Assembly (NCBI GenBank): GCA_965221575.1
Contig: CBDCSM010000011.1
Location: 496,001-560,000, forward strand
Direction: 5' to 3'
Length of the DNA stretch: 64,000 nucleotides
DNA from: JAPPHA01 sp965221575
GTDB lineage: Bacteria; Pseudomonadota; Alphaproteobacteria; Rhodobacterales; Rhodobacteraceae
Of the stretch, positions 52,528 through 61,722 are shown piece by piece. Position 1 is the stretch's first letter, and every line of letters starts with the position of its first letter. The notes beneath the pieces are model-generated. The model was given only the letters and a program-made list of their open reading frames with translations, did no database searches and was not told the DNA's origin. The translations under genes and the position numbers were made by a program.

Positions 52528-54273
52528 TCAGTGCCAAGTCAGACTGCTCACAAGTTTTCGAAATCCGCGCACAACTTCCTCAAACCGAGCGTAAGAACCG
52601 CCGAAAAATCCCGCCTCCAGCGGAGCCCATTTTTCCTTTCGCCCATTAGCCTCGTTCATCAGTAGCGTTAAAGGATCATTATGTCGTTTCCGCTTCCAAC
52701 CAAACCTACCTAGCGGCCCCCAAGTTTTATTTCCCTCCGAATGCATTTGATCCGCATACGTGAGGGCAACAAAAATTTCAAAACGATCGAAACAATGCTC
52801 GTAAGCTTGGCCCAAGTACAGATGGTCATCCAAATGCGGCTGAACTGCTTTAAACATAAACTCACTCCGCGGAAAGTAGTATCGATCATGTCCTGGTAGT
52901 TGTTTAAATGCGTCCAAACGATCCAATTCAAGGACGCCTTCTACCATCGGCACTATCAATGGCTTTTCCAAATCTCGCGTACTATCTCGCGACGGTGCCA
53001 GCAACACTGCCGAAAGGTTCCTGTAGTCTTCTGCCGCAACTGCTGCAACACCCCCGACATAAGCAAGCAAACTCATGGGGTACCATTGCATCGCCAAATA
53101 GATGTTCAAACCATTTTCGGATGTGTGACCGTCTCGCAGGCGTGAGAATACCATTTCCAGGACCTTACGATGCGCGTTATCACCCCATCGCGCCAGCAGT
53201 GTTACAACCGTTATAAGGCTCGACACCGCAGTTTCGTATCGCCGCAACCGCCTTGCTACTTCTTCATGACTAGCTGCCATCCCTTGGACCGGAAATTTTT
53301 CCACGTTGGTTTCAGCCAAGGCTTCACGAATTTTCTGTGAAACAACGTCGTGAAGTCTGATCCGAAAACGAGTATCTGACAAATACTCCTTTATCCTATC
53401 TCCTAGTGCTTCTGGCTCTTGCATTTGGCCCAATGCGGAATAGTTTTCCGGAATCGACACTAGAACATCGTTTTCTGACTGTTGCGTGTTCTCTAATTTC
53501 GTCAGAAACGAAGTATTGAATATCATGTCTCCATCTCCGTCCAAATAACCGAAATGAGGCGTTTGGCGAGATTGATAATCTTTGGCCACTTTTTCGTATA
53601 CATAAGCCATAAGAGAATTTGCTGTAATGAGCCCCTCCGACTGACCGGCCGCTCCTTCAAGTCCATCCAACAGGTGCCCAGTAAATACCGAATGGCCTGC
53701 CCTAGGACCGCCAGCGTCGGAAACTACCTCATCCGCCTTCCCAGCCGTCAAGACCTGCCTAGTAAACCGGCGCAGCATATCCCTTGCAAATCGCATGCTT
53801 CCGGATGACATGTATCTTTGCACTGCAGTGCCGCCATAACAGGCGTCCATGACGAAGAACATGTGCTTCGCAGGAACCAATTCAGATATCTTGATGAATT
53901 CTGTCCATCCTATCAGGGACGTAATGTCTTCAACATTTCCGTCATACGGCACCAGAAACCCGATTTCTCCTCTTTTCCCAGATTTGGTGCATCCGTGACC
54001 TGCGAAGAACACGAATATACGTTCATCTCGGCCCACATCACTGCCAGAGAATCGAGCAAAACATGACAATATTTTCTCTTTGCTTGCATCTTCGTCCAGC
54101 AATACTGTTACATTGCTCTCGGAAAACTCGAATTTATCTTTTAGTGCTGAAGCCACAGCCGTCGCGTCATTGCATGCATAATCTAATGGCGAGGCATGCT
54201 GATATTGGTTTACCCCAATAATCAATGCTCTGCTGCGGTCGTAATGTGCATCATAGATGGCATCGTAAGTCAT
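52528..54273 (-). CDS. Caspase-like (C14 family) peptidase with uncharacterised C-terminal half
   Basis: In this 581-residue protein, residues 12-260 form a caspase/metacaspase-like domain. It starts RALIIGVNQYQHASPLDYAC, with catalytic His93 in FVFFAGHG and Cys145 in FFVMDACYGG. The remaining 320 residues carry no motif I recognise; they are mostly helical in appearance and would act as a sensor or effector partner. Base composition is visibly lower in G+C than the flanking genes, and many codons end in A or T, implying acquisition by transfer. Solitary caspase-like proteases of this kind occur in bacterial defence and programmed-death loci. GGATGGAGAG precedes the ATG. Confidence 0.83.
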   Translation of the reverse strand: MTYDAIYDAHYDRSRALIIGVNQYQHASPLDYACNDATAVASALKDKFEFSESNVTVLLDEDASKEKILSCFARFSGSDVGRDERIFVFFAGHGCTKSGKRGEIGFLVPYDGNVEDITSLIGWTEFIKISELVPAKHMFFVMDACYGGTAVQRYMSSGSMRFARDMLRRFTRQVLTAGKADEVVSDAGGPRAGHSVFTGHLLDGLEGAAGQSEGLITANSLMAYVYEKVAKDYQSRQTPHFGYLDGDGDMIFNTSFLTKLENTQQSENDVLVSIPENYSALGQMQEPEALGDRIKEYLSDTRFRIRLHDVVSQKIREALAETNVEKFPVQGMAASHEEVARRLRRYETAVSSLITVVTLLARWGDNAHRKVLEMVFSRLRDGHTSENGLNIYLAMQWYPMSLLAYVGGVAAVAAEDYRNLSAVLLAPSRDSTRDLEKPLIVPMVEGVLELDRLDAFKQLPGHDRYYFPRSEFMFKAVQPHLDDHLYLGQAYEHCFDRFEIFVALTYADQMHSEGNKTWGPLGRFGWKRKRHNDPLTLLMNEANGRKEKWAPLEAGFFGGSYARFEEVVRGFRKLVSSLTWH

Positions 54274-54668
54274 CTCTCCATCCTAAGTCTCGTTTGGCTC
54301 AGGCTTCTCATGCGTCACTTCAAACGCAAGTTCACAAGTGTCGTACTCACTGGCGTGTTTTGCAAGGATTTAAGGAGGTATTTACTTGCTAAACGGCCGG
54401 GATGCGCTTTCGAATGCGATTGTGCCCCCTGTACCCATCACAGCACATCCAATTGCGACGGGATAGTGTTGTGGTTGGGAATTTGTGCCAATGCTTAGGT
54501 CGCAGAGATGCGATGCGCCTGGTGGCGACCAATCCTCTGGTTCCTACCATGGTGGACACCCCGTGGGGAGTTTGCAACGCGAGTGCCAGTACAGGAATCG
54601 GAAGGAATCACGGCGATCCATGAACTCCAACCAAAAAAAGGAACGCCATGAATGATCTTGAATGATTT

Positions 54669-54915
54669 GTAAGTGTCGACTGGGAATGCAAAATTCACTA
54701 GGTCTATTTCACAGGTTGCACTGGCGCGGTGTTGGCTGAACGGGCCTTTCGACACGGTGGCACCGGTCTTGCCGCGAAGGTCGGGGCCGAGCCACGCGTC
54801 ACGAGGATTGCCATCGAGATCTCCCACGGTCCCGACATCGAGATTCTGATGGAACGTGGCTTCCCGGTCCTTTCCTTCAATCCCAAGCACCTCGACCGTT
54901 TCCTCGACACTCATA
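54669..54915 (+). mobile_element. IS110-type transposase N-terminal fragment
   Basis: The plus-strand frame reads VSVDWECKIH, a stop codon, then TGAVLAERAFRHGGTGL and IAIEISHGPDIEILMERGFP, then NPKHLDRFLDTHS. This resembles the RuvC-like (DEDD) start of one IS110-type group (D-W-x-x-x-x-H, AIE-x-x-HGP-x-x-E-x-L-x-ERGF, NPKQLDRFRDR). The C-terminal region is missing and an in-frame TAG is present, so it is a dead scrap beside the caspase-like gene. Confidence 0.6.
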
Positions 54916-55165
54916 GCAGACAATTCGCAAGTAGGTCCCCATGCGACAACTGTCTGCAACCCGAGTTGCTATGCTCGCTGGGCTTTCACCGGACCAACAC
55001 AGTCAACGGTGCCGCGGGGCTCCTGTGTCAGAACGGGTCCGGATCCTTCGCCACGACCCGACCACACTTCCACACACGAGAGCAACAATTCGACGAGACG
55101 GGACCGCCCGAGGTCAACATGCCCGACCTGAGCTGACCTGGAACTCGTCCCCGAAAGTCGAGAAT

Positions 55166-55199
55166 GGAAAGGCGCCCGCCCTTTTCCGGGCACCTTTCC
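55166..55199 (-). terminator. Stem-loop after the 5'-nucleotidase-family gene
   Basis: The 13-base arms (55166-55178 and 55187-55199) pair with one mismatch that is a G-U in RNA, around an 8-base loop. On the minus strand it begins 12 bases after the stop codon of the nucleotidase gene. Downstream U residues are few, but position and strength fit a transcription terminator. Confidence 0.65.
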
Positions 55200-55210
55200 C
55201 GATGCGCAAG

Positions 55211-56722
55211 TCAGTTCGCCGAGTTCAGCCGCCCTTCGACTTCGGGAGCGATTTCACCCCTTGCCGAAATGTAGTTGAACACCTGGACGGTCATCAACAC
55301 GGCAGCGTTTTCATCCACGATCCTGGTCTTTTCCTTGAACACGGCATAACCATCACCACCGCCAGCGACATAGTCGTTTACGGCCAGCGTGAACATCTGT
55401 GCCGGATCGATCGGGCTGCCGTCACGCAAGACCTCGATCACGCGACTGCCTGGAGCCATTCCCGGATCGAAGGTAACGCTCAATCCCGACACATGCGGGA
55501 ATCGACCGGCCCCGTTCTCGATCTCGCTGAAGCCGTTCTCCAGGGCATCGATCACGTCCTGACCGGAGACTTCGAGAAGAACCGTCTTGTTTCCGAATGG
55601 CAGTTCGCTCTGAATGTCACGGCGGGTCAGAACGGTACCCGGATCATAGGTCCGGTTGGCACGGATTCCGCCGCCATTCATCAACCCTATGTCAGCCCCG
55701 GTCGCCTCCCGAATCGCGTCGGCGAAAAGATTGGCGATAGCGGCCTCCTGTGACCGAATGACTCCGCGACGGCTGTCCAGTTCGGTCGTCGTGGCGCCGA
55801 GCTCGACGTTGAGTTCTTCGCTGAGTTGGGCCTCGTATCCTTCGACTGCCGCCGCAAGTTCCGCGTCGGGGACGACATTCGCCGTGTCGATCACGCGATA
55901 CCCTGCGCTCCAGACGAATTCCTTCGAGTCATCCTTCTCGACTTCGTCGAGGGTCAGATCGATCAAGGTCACCCATTCGGCTTGTTCGCCAGACTCTGCG
56001 AACAGGATTTTTCCGGTGTATTCGGTTCGGAGCAGGTGGTCGTCGCCGCTCAGGAGGAGATCGACATCCCTTCGCGCCAGGAGTTCCGCATCCTCTCCGG
56101 TGTCCGTGTGCGCAAGGGCAACCACGAGGTCGGCACCGGCTTCACGCAACTCTGCAGCCACTTCGCCGGCCGTGTCGGCCGCGTTCCGGAACGTGAATTC
56201 GCCGGGACTCGATTTGACCATCGTTCCGACCGTGGTCAGCCCGAGAATGCCGATGCTGAAATCGCCGACGTCAACCATTATCGACGGTTGCGCCCCCGCG
56301 ATGACATTCCCGTCCGGATCCTGGTTGTTTGCGCCGAGGATCGGGAATTCCGCCTCTGAAATCCGCTGCTTGGCAACTTCGGGACCAAAGTCAAATTCAT
56401 GGTTTCCCAGGACCATGGCCGTCAGCCCAACCTTGTTGAGCAACTGAATCATGTGCGCGCCTTCATCAAGACCCGACATCAGCGACGGGGAAATCGTGTC
56501 GCCCCCGAAGGTGACCAGGATGTTGCCGCCTTTCGCCCGTTCTTCCTCGACAACCGCGGCCAGTCGCGCGACTCCGCCGCGTCCTCTCTTTTCTCCCATT
56601 CGATCGAGATCATTGACGTGAATGATTGTCACCATTTCAGGCGCAGAAAACGCCACGCCTGCGGCAAGCGATACGGCCGCAACGAATGCGCCCGAAAGCA
56701 TGTGTTTGAGCCCGCGAAACAT
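55211..56722 (-). CDS. 5'-nucleotidase / UshA-like metallophosphoesterase
   Basis: This 504-residue secreted enzyme starts at ATG 56722 with GGGAG upstream. It has a signal peptide (KHMLSGAFVAAVSLAAGVAF, then SAPE). The N-terminal calcineurin-like domain begins VTIIHVNDLDRMG, where the usual NDxHG/ND-x-H is changed to NDLDR. It has VTFGGDTISPS and VLGNHEFDFG, and then the C-terminal substrate domain with NGGGIRANRTYDPGTV and VNDYVAGGGDGY. The family hydrolyses extracellular nucleotides or sugar nucleotides. The altered first metal motif (His replaced by Asp) may change metal use. Confidence 0.9.
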   Translation of the reverse strand: MFRGLKHMLSGAFVAAVSLAAGVAFSAPEMVTIIHVNDLDRMGEKRGRGGVARLAAVVEEERAKGGNILVTFGGDTISPSLMSGLDEGAHMIQLLNKVGLTAMVLGNHEFDFGPEVAKQRISEAEFPILGANNQDPDGNVIAGAQPSIMVDVGDFSIGILGLTTVGTMVKSSPGEFTFRNAADTAGEVAAELREAGADLVVALAHTDTGEDAELLARRDVDLLLSGDDHLLRTEYTGKILFAESGEQAEWVTLIDLTLDEVEKDDSKEFVWSAGYRVIDTANVVPDAELAAAVEGYEAQLSEELNVELGATTTELDSRRGVIRSQEAAIANLFADAIREATGADIGLMNGGGIRANRTYDPGTVLTRRDIQSELPFGNKTVLLEVSGQDVIDALENGFSEIENGAGRFPHVSGLSVTFDPGMAPGSRVIEVLRDGSPIDPAQMFTLAVNDYVAGGGDGYAVFKEKTRIVDENAAVLMTVQVFNYISARGEIAPEVEGRLNSAN

Positions 56723-56912
56723 TGTTCTCTCCCTTCTTTTTGATCCTTGGTTCCGGTTCGATTCGAGCGTGTGCCTAAAGAACCGCCAGTCGGTTAGCAA
56801 GGCGTGACCCGTGACCTGGCACGAGTTCCATCGACGAAAGGGGGAGGTCGGGTCATTATCAATTGGACAGGCTTCGCGGTGGACATGACGTCATGCTGGC
56901 GCGTGCCTGCAT

Positions 56913-57617
56913 TCAAATGACCCGGTAGACCGTTCTGACAGACGCATCCCGGACAAGGTCGACCGTTTCCCCGTCCCAATGATAGTCCAAATGCCGGCGC
57001 TGCATCGGTGACCGGGCCAGGTCGGGAAAGAACAACCCCGCACAATCGCCGTCACCCCGAACGCTCGGATAGACAATCCCCTGCCCTTCCCCGACACGAA
57101 CCGCCGCCGCAAAGGCCTGTGCCGGACCGTAGTCGTCGGGGTCGAGCAGCGTGGCCGCCTTTATCTCACGCAGGTCTTTCAGATCACCCTTGACCTCCAG
57201 TACCAATTCCCGGAACTGCGATGTCCAACCCGGGCCCTGTTTCGTCGCTGCCATGAAGCGCCCGTGGTGATGGATTGTCTCGCGCACGGCCGTCTCAAAA
57301 TCGCCCGCAACATAAAGCACGCCAATACGCCCGTCCGAAAACCGGCTGGGCCGATCCGGGCTGGTGTGGGTGAAAGGTGCCATTAGGTAGCTTGCACCCG
57401 GACCGCCGACCCGTCGCCCGGGCGGAACCAGATCGAGATTGCCGATCGTTTCCATCAGCCGCGGGTTGGTCTTCTGCTCCGCCGAGATCAGAAGCGCCCA
57501 GTCTTCCGGTTCTGCTATGTCTTCGAAGAGATCGATCGGAGGATAGGCACTGCGTACGATCCGGACCGCACCCGTCCAGTGGATGAGCGAGGTGGGCACA
57601 TCCTCGGGCCGGATCAC
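56913..57617 (-). CDS. RES-family toxin (NAD-consuming)
   Basis: This 234-residue RES-domain protein starts at GTG 57617, overlapping the antitoxin stop by four bases (GTGA). It shows the family blocks MAPFTHTSPDRPSRFSDGRI and VLYVAGDFETAVRETIHHHG, then FRELVLEVKGDLKDLRE and GIVYPSVRGDGDCAGLFFPD. RES toxins of Xre-RES (MbcTA/ParST-like) modules degrade NAD or ADP-ribosylate targets. The arrangement, antitoxin first with overlap, is typical. The C-terminal 40 residues are longer than the core domain. Confidence 0.88.
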   Translation of the reverse strand: MIRPEDVPTSLIHWTGAVRIVRSAYPPIDLFEDIAEPEDWALLISAEQKTNPRLMETIGNLDLVPPGRRVGGPGASYLMAPFTHTSPDRPSRFSDGRIGVLYVAGDFETAVRETIHHHGRFMAATKQGPGWTSQFRELVLEVKGDLKDLREIKAATLLDPDDYGPAQAFAAAVRVGEGQGIVYPSVRGDGDCAGLFFPDLARSPMQRRHLDYHWDGETVDLVRDASVRTVYRVI

Positions 57618-58024
57618 CAGGCACCGCGCTCCGCGTCGAGATAGCGGCGCACGCGCATCAGGTCCGTCAGCTCCCCTCCCAGCATGACACCAAGGGCGCT
57701 TGTTCCGCCAAAGACCGCGTTTTCCACCCTGATCCATTCATAACCGCGCGCCGGGTCCATGAAGAGGATGCGCAATGCCTTGTGGATGCCGAGAAGGTTC
57801 GATAGCCGTGCCTTGGTGTCCCGGTTGAGCCGCCCCGGCCGACCGCCCTTCCACCGCCGATAGGTCCGCACCGGCAAGTCCAGAAGCGTGGCCGCTTCCT
57901 CATCCGTGATCACCCATTTTCCGAACAGGTACAGTACGGCGCGCAACATCGCCGTCCCTTCCTCATCCGTGATCGGACCGGAAGTGAAGGCATGAGCATT
58001 GGTTTCCAGAGCCTGCAGGGCCAT
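57614..58024 (-). CDS. Xre/MbcA/ParS-family antitoxin
   Basis: This 136-residue antitoxin has an N-terminal helix-turn-helix-like region (WVITDEEAATLLDLPVRTYR) and the C-terminal toxin-binding domain (KALRILFMDPARGYEWIRVE, then GVMLGGELTDLMRVRRYLDA). This is the DUF2384 pattern that covers the RES active site. AAGGAG lies ahead of the ATG at 58024. An inverted repeat at 58048-58072 is the likely autoregulatory operator. Confidence 0.9.
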   Translation of the reverse strand: MALQALETNAHAFTSGPITDEEGTAMLRAVLYLFGKWVITDEEAATLLDLPVRTYRRWKGGRPGRLNRDTKARLSNLLGIHKALRILFMDPARGYEWIRVENAVFGGTSALGVMLGGELTDLMRVRRYLDAERGAW

Positions 58025-58047
58025 ATGTATCTCCTTTTGGCATCAAT

Positions 58048-58072
58048 TTGACAATTTACTGCCATTTGTCAA
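58048..58072. promoter_or_regulatory. Inverted repeat operator upstream of the Xre-RES operon
   Basis: TTGACAA (58048-58054) and TTGTCAA (58066-58072) form a perfect 7-bp inverted repeat with an 11-base spacer, 24 to 48 bases before the antitoxin ATG. A TTGACA -35-like hexamer for the minus-strand operon lies inside it. Autorepression by the antitoxin, alone or with toxin, is the expected use. Confidence 0.65.
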
Positions 58073-58099
58073 GAACCGATATATTCAAGCCACTCGCCC

Positions 58100-58335
58100 G
58101 CGGAATCAGGAGTTGGGCGCCCCGGTACCTGTCCGGAGTCTCCGCACTGTCTGGACACGATCCTTCGCACTTCACCACAGCACCGGCTGGCGCGGAAATC
58201 AGAATGACAGTTCGGCGTGGTCCAGTCCAGGTGCTCGCAGATGGATTTCGACAGATCGTTGCGGCTGTCGTTCGGGAGCATCTCGACGGTTTCCTGAATT
58301 TCGGCGATCTGGCGCCTTTTGAAGCGCCGGCCTAG
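58100..58335 (-). pseudogene. Remnant resembling the N-terminal region of DUF4338 (DruA-like) proteins
   Basis: The minus strand from about 58335 reads GRRFKRRQIAEIQETVEMLP, then SRNDLSKSICEHLDWTTPN. This matches the N-terminal helical region (R-x-F-x-x-x-x-I-x-x-I, S-R-x-x-L-S-x-x-x-C-E-x-x-x-W) that precedes DUF4338. Similarity fades after about 58170 and the DUF4338 block is absent. It may be a separate copy or the displaced other half of the fragment at 3.7-4.1 kb. The rest of the 58073-58649 gap shows no gene. Confidence 0.5.
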
Positions 58336-58649
58336 GAAGGTGGTGGGCTAGAGAGCCTCGATTCGCGGATCCATCGCCGTGCACTCCAGGCAGGACGGTC
58401 CGATTCAATCGTAACATGCCACGGCAGTGAAGCCATGCTTACCCCGGAATCCGGGAAAACGGCCCAGACGGAGAAAGAGCGTGGAATCAGATGACTGCCA
58501 CCGCAGACAGAGCGGCGTCACAATCATGGCGGCCCAATGAAATGACATTGGCCGGCAAGCCCCAACAATAACACAGAGACACCCGAATTCAACCAGCGCA
58601 GAAAGCGGGAAACCAGAACATGACCGAAGAATCGGAATCACTGGTGCCA

Positions 58650-60251
58650 GGGTGTAGCCCAATTTGTTGTCAGGCGACGACGGCCTGCCTTGCGTGCCAG
58701 TCGAGGAAGTCGGGCAGCCTGAAGTTCATGACGCAGCTTTTGAGCGCCAGCATTGCGTTGGCGCCTGTCTCCGACCAGCGGGTGCCAGGGCACTTCAGCC
58801 GGAGCCCGTACCGCTTGCAGCCACTTTCCACGACTCCCGATCCAATCTGCATGCCCCGGTCGCGGTATTGGTCGTAGCGCATCCGTTCGATGTTGTTCCG
58901 AAAGCAGCGGCAGCACGCCTCCACTTCTTTGTACCTGCCGTTGAAGGGCTCGAGCTCCCGGATCACCTTGGCGACCCGGCCCGCCTCGAGGTCCGCCTTG
59001 ATCCCTTCGAACTGCCGGTCCCGCTCCGCCCTGTCCGGAAAATCGCCTTCACCGCATCGCTGGCGTATTCGAGGGCATGGAACATATCGAGCACGAAGGT
59101 GACCTTCCGGCCCCCGAACAACTCCGTGCAGGTGTTCCGTATCCATTCGGCACCGTCCGAGATGACGACGAGGTCTTCGACGCCGTGCAGGCCGCGGCGC
59201 AATGCCTCGCGGTCAAGGCGCATGGCGAAGTCGAAGGGATCCCGGCTTCCCGGCGCCGTCGCCGCAATGTCGATGAAGCAACTGAACGTCTCGCTGCCTT
59301 TTCTTTCAGAGCCGCGCTGGTCTCCGGATCCCGCCCCGCGGCAGTGTAGATGACCGCCAGCCTGGTTTCCCGGGTCTTCGCGCTTCCGTCCTCCTGTTCG
59401 ACCCGGAGAACCTCCTCGCCGGGCACCAGGGACCAGCGCTGCAGCGAGCTTGAGGATGCGTTCACCCCGGCAAGGTTTGCGATGTGGCGGCTCGCCGCAT
59501 CGAAGCTCGTCATCGGCGTCGTTTCGGCCATGACGCTCAACATCCCCGGCGAGAGCGTATGACCTTCCAGGCCCAGCGCACGGTCAAGCGGAAAGAAGCC
59601 AATGACGCACGATCGGCAATAATAATGGCTGTGCTCAACTTCGACCCGGCCAAGCAGGGTGAGCCAGGCTTTGTTTGTTCTCGCCTGGCACCGGCACATA
59701 GGCTTGCCACAGCTCGCGCATTCCGGCGGTGGTAGAGCAGCGTCAAGCCGTTCGAACAGCATCTTCAGCGTCGTCGCGCCGCCGCCGAGAGAACTGTCGC
59801 GGAGCACCCGCTACACGCTGTCAAGGTCCGGAGCACCCGACGCGAGGTCCGCCGCCAGCCTCGGAAGTTGCGGGCCGAACTCCGCCGACACAACCCCATG
59901 CAATGCCGGAAGCGGACCGCCGACCGGCCTGAAGCCCGCCAGAGGCAATTCGTCCTCCGTGATGTCGCAGCTCCGCACCTCGCCGCCTTCCAGCCAGTAA
60001 CGGGTGTATCCGCCTTCGTGCTCGCGCAGCACCGCCGCGCCTTCCTCCCCCAGGCCTTCCAGATACGCCACCGTGTCCGGATGTCTGTGCCCGCGATTTC
60101 CCTTTGACCTCCGCCATGATCCTCGATCCCTGCCTCGTTGCCTCTGCAAGCGCGCCACCCGCCGGTTTCCCCGGCCGTGTTCGGACACGCCGCAAAGCCA
60201 GCGTAGCAAATGTGAATCGCAATCATTAACCAATTTGGACTACACCCCCCT
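58650..60251 (-). mobile_element. ISKra4-type insertion sequence, decayed
   Basis: The element is bounded by the 8-bp direct repeat TGGTGCCA at 58642-58649 and 60252-60259. Its ends are imperfect inverted repeats: GGGTGTAGCCCAATTTG at the left and, complementary, GGGTGTAGTCCAAATTG at the right, about four bases in from the right boundary. It carries a single transposase gene broken by frameshifts and a nonsense codon. The preserved direct repeats show that it arrived by transposition and has decayed in place. Confidence 0.8.
58670..60117 (-). pseudogene. ISKra4-family transposase, frameshifted
   Basis: Reading minus from the ATG at 60117, the frame shifts early and continues with PDTVAYLEGLGEEGAAVLRE and LPRLAADLASGAPDLDSV. 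An in-frame TAG at 59811-59813 interrupts it, followed by KMLFERLDAALPPPECASCG, RVEVEHSHYYCRSC and LSPGMLSVMAETTPMTSFDA. The frame shifts again around 59330 to LDREALRRGLHGVEDLVVIS and TFVLDMFHALEYASDAV. A last shift near 59050 gives IERMRYDQYRDRGMQIGSGV and KRYGLRLKCPGTRWSETGAN. The intact gene would be about 480 residues, as in ISKra4 transposases. Confidence 0.85.
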
Positions 60252-60259
60252 TGGTGCCA

Positions 60260-60635
60260 TTTCGCCTTGACCATCCATTACCCTATCGCTACGCTTATCT
60301 TGGAAATATCCAGCAGTCGCGTGCGCGCCTTCTCAAGGTGGCTGTTAGGGCGGAATTCGGGTCTAGAATCACAGATGTCCGTGAGCAGTCGTAAGGGCGA
60401 TAGTCCGGCGAGGTGTGAACGATGCAAAGCCGGGCAGGGCTCTTGGCGAAAGGATCGTCATGGGCCCGGCGATCATCGGGAAGTTCGAACCAGCCTGCTT
60501 TGAAAAACGCTGAAACTGCACAGCGGAATCCCGAATGCACCGCGCAAGAACGGGGTGGATTCGAGGGGGAGGCATCTCTGAACGGATCTTGAAACCTGTC
60601 GCGGAAACAGGACAACACTAAGGAGGAAATACGAA
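60260..60635. other. Upstream region of the dctPQM operon, no gene recognised
   Basis: This 376-bp gap follows the right end of the ISKra4-type element. It should contain the dctP promoter. Open frames on both strands lack family resemblance. AAGGAGG lies just ahead of the dctP start. Confidence 0.35.
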
Positions 60636-61715
60636 ATGACAATCAGAACTTCATCGTTCGTGCGGAGTTGCCTGATGGCACTCCCTCTGGTGCTGATGAC
60701 TGGTGGACACACACTAAAAGCGCAGGAAGTCATCACGCTCAGTTTCACCACCTACGTTCCCGACATACCTTTCATGCAGAACACCAAGGATTGGTTGGAT
60801 GCGGTCGAAAAAAGGAGCGGGGGTCGTATCAAAATTGAACCACGCACTTGGGGCGGAGCCTTGTTTGGTGCGGACGAGTTGCTGGGAGCAGCCGGCGACG
60901 GTTCGGTGGACATAGTTTGGAATTCACCGGCTTATACGCCGGCCGCCCAGCCAATCCAGACTCTCCTCAACATGCCGTTCCTTACTTCCAACGTCGACTC
61001 GTCCGCAAAAGCTCAGACAAGGCTCTATGAAACATGGGCCCCCGCCCGTGAGGATTTCACAAAGAATAACGTTGTCTTGCTCTTCAAGAATACATCGGGT
61101 GCAATGGGAATTGGCCTGAGCGAGCCAATCACCGGGCCCGAGGGATTGACGGGATTGAAGCTCCGTGCTCCTGGCAAGATATGGGGCAGCGGAATCAGCA
61201 ACGCCGGGTCCGTTCCAGTACAGATGAGCGCCGTCGATATCGAGCAGTCCATGCGGGGCGGCATCATCGACGGGTTTTCCGAAATCCCAATTGGCGGTGT
61301 CGGGATATTTTGCGGTCACTGCAAGCAGGTCGTCGATCCGCGCATTGGGCCATTCGGCATGGGTCATTTGGTGATGAACAAGGATAAGTTCGACAGTCTG
61401 CCAGACGATCTGAAGGCGCTCCTTGAGGACATGCGGTGGGAGTACATCGTTCGCACTACGCAACACGCGCTGGAATCGGACGCTGCGATCCACGGAGTGC
61501 TCAATGAGCAGAACATAGAGTTCCTGCGCTTCAGTGACGAGCAGTACCAAACTTGGTACGACGCGATGAAGGTTAATGAGGTCGTAGAGGCCCAAATTCA
61601 GGACGTCGAGGCAACAGGTGTTCCGGCGCGCGAGGCGCTCATGCGTTTTCGTGAGCTAACGGATCAGTATGATCGTGATACAATCCGGTTTATGTTCACT
61701 GATCCTTTAGAGTGA
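60636..61715 (+). CDS. dctP: TRAP transporter solute-binding protein (DctP family)
   Basis: This 359-residue periplasmic binding protein has a signal peptide (two Arg, then SCLMALPLVLMTGGHTLKAQ). Its DctP features are KDWLDAVEKRSGGRIKIEP, ELLGAAGDGSVDIVWNSPAY, and GLKLRAPGKIWGSGI, whose Arg normally binds the ligand carboxylate. AGGAGG is upstream. The neighbouring permeases complete a DctPQM system for an organic acid, possibly a uronate given uxuAB elsewhere in the window, but this is a guess. Base composition is lower in G+C than most of the window. Confidence 0.93.
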   Translation: MTIRTSSFVRSCLMALPLVLMTGGHTLKAQEVITLSFTTYVPDIPFMQNTKDWLDAVEKRSGGRIKIEPRTWGGALFGADELLGAAGDGSVDIVWNSPAYTPAAQPIQTLLNMPFLTSNVDSSAKAQTRLYETWAPAREDFTKNNVVLLFKNTSGAMGIGLSEPITGPEGLTGLKLRAPGKIWGSGISNAGSVPVQMSAVDIEQSMRGGIIDGFSEIPIGGVGIFCGHCKQVVDPRIGPFGMGHLVMNKDKFDSLPDDLKALLEDMRWEYIVRTTQHALESDAAIHGVLNEQNIEFLRFSDEQYQTWYDAMKVNEVVEAQIQDVEATGVPAREALMRFRELTDQYDRDTIRFMFTDPLE

Positions 61716-61722
61716 TCGCCGT

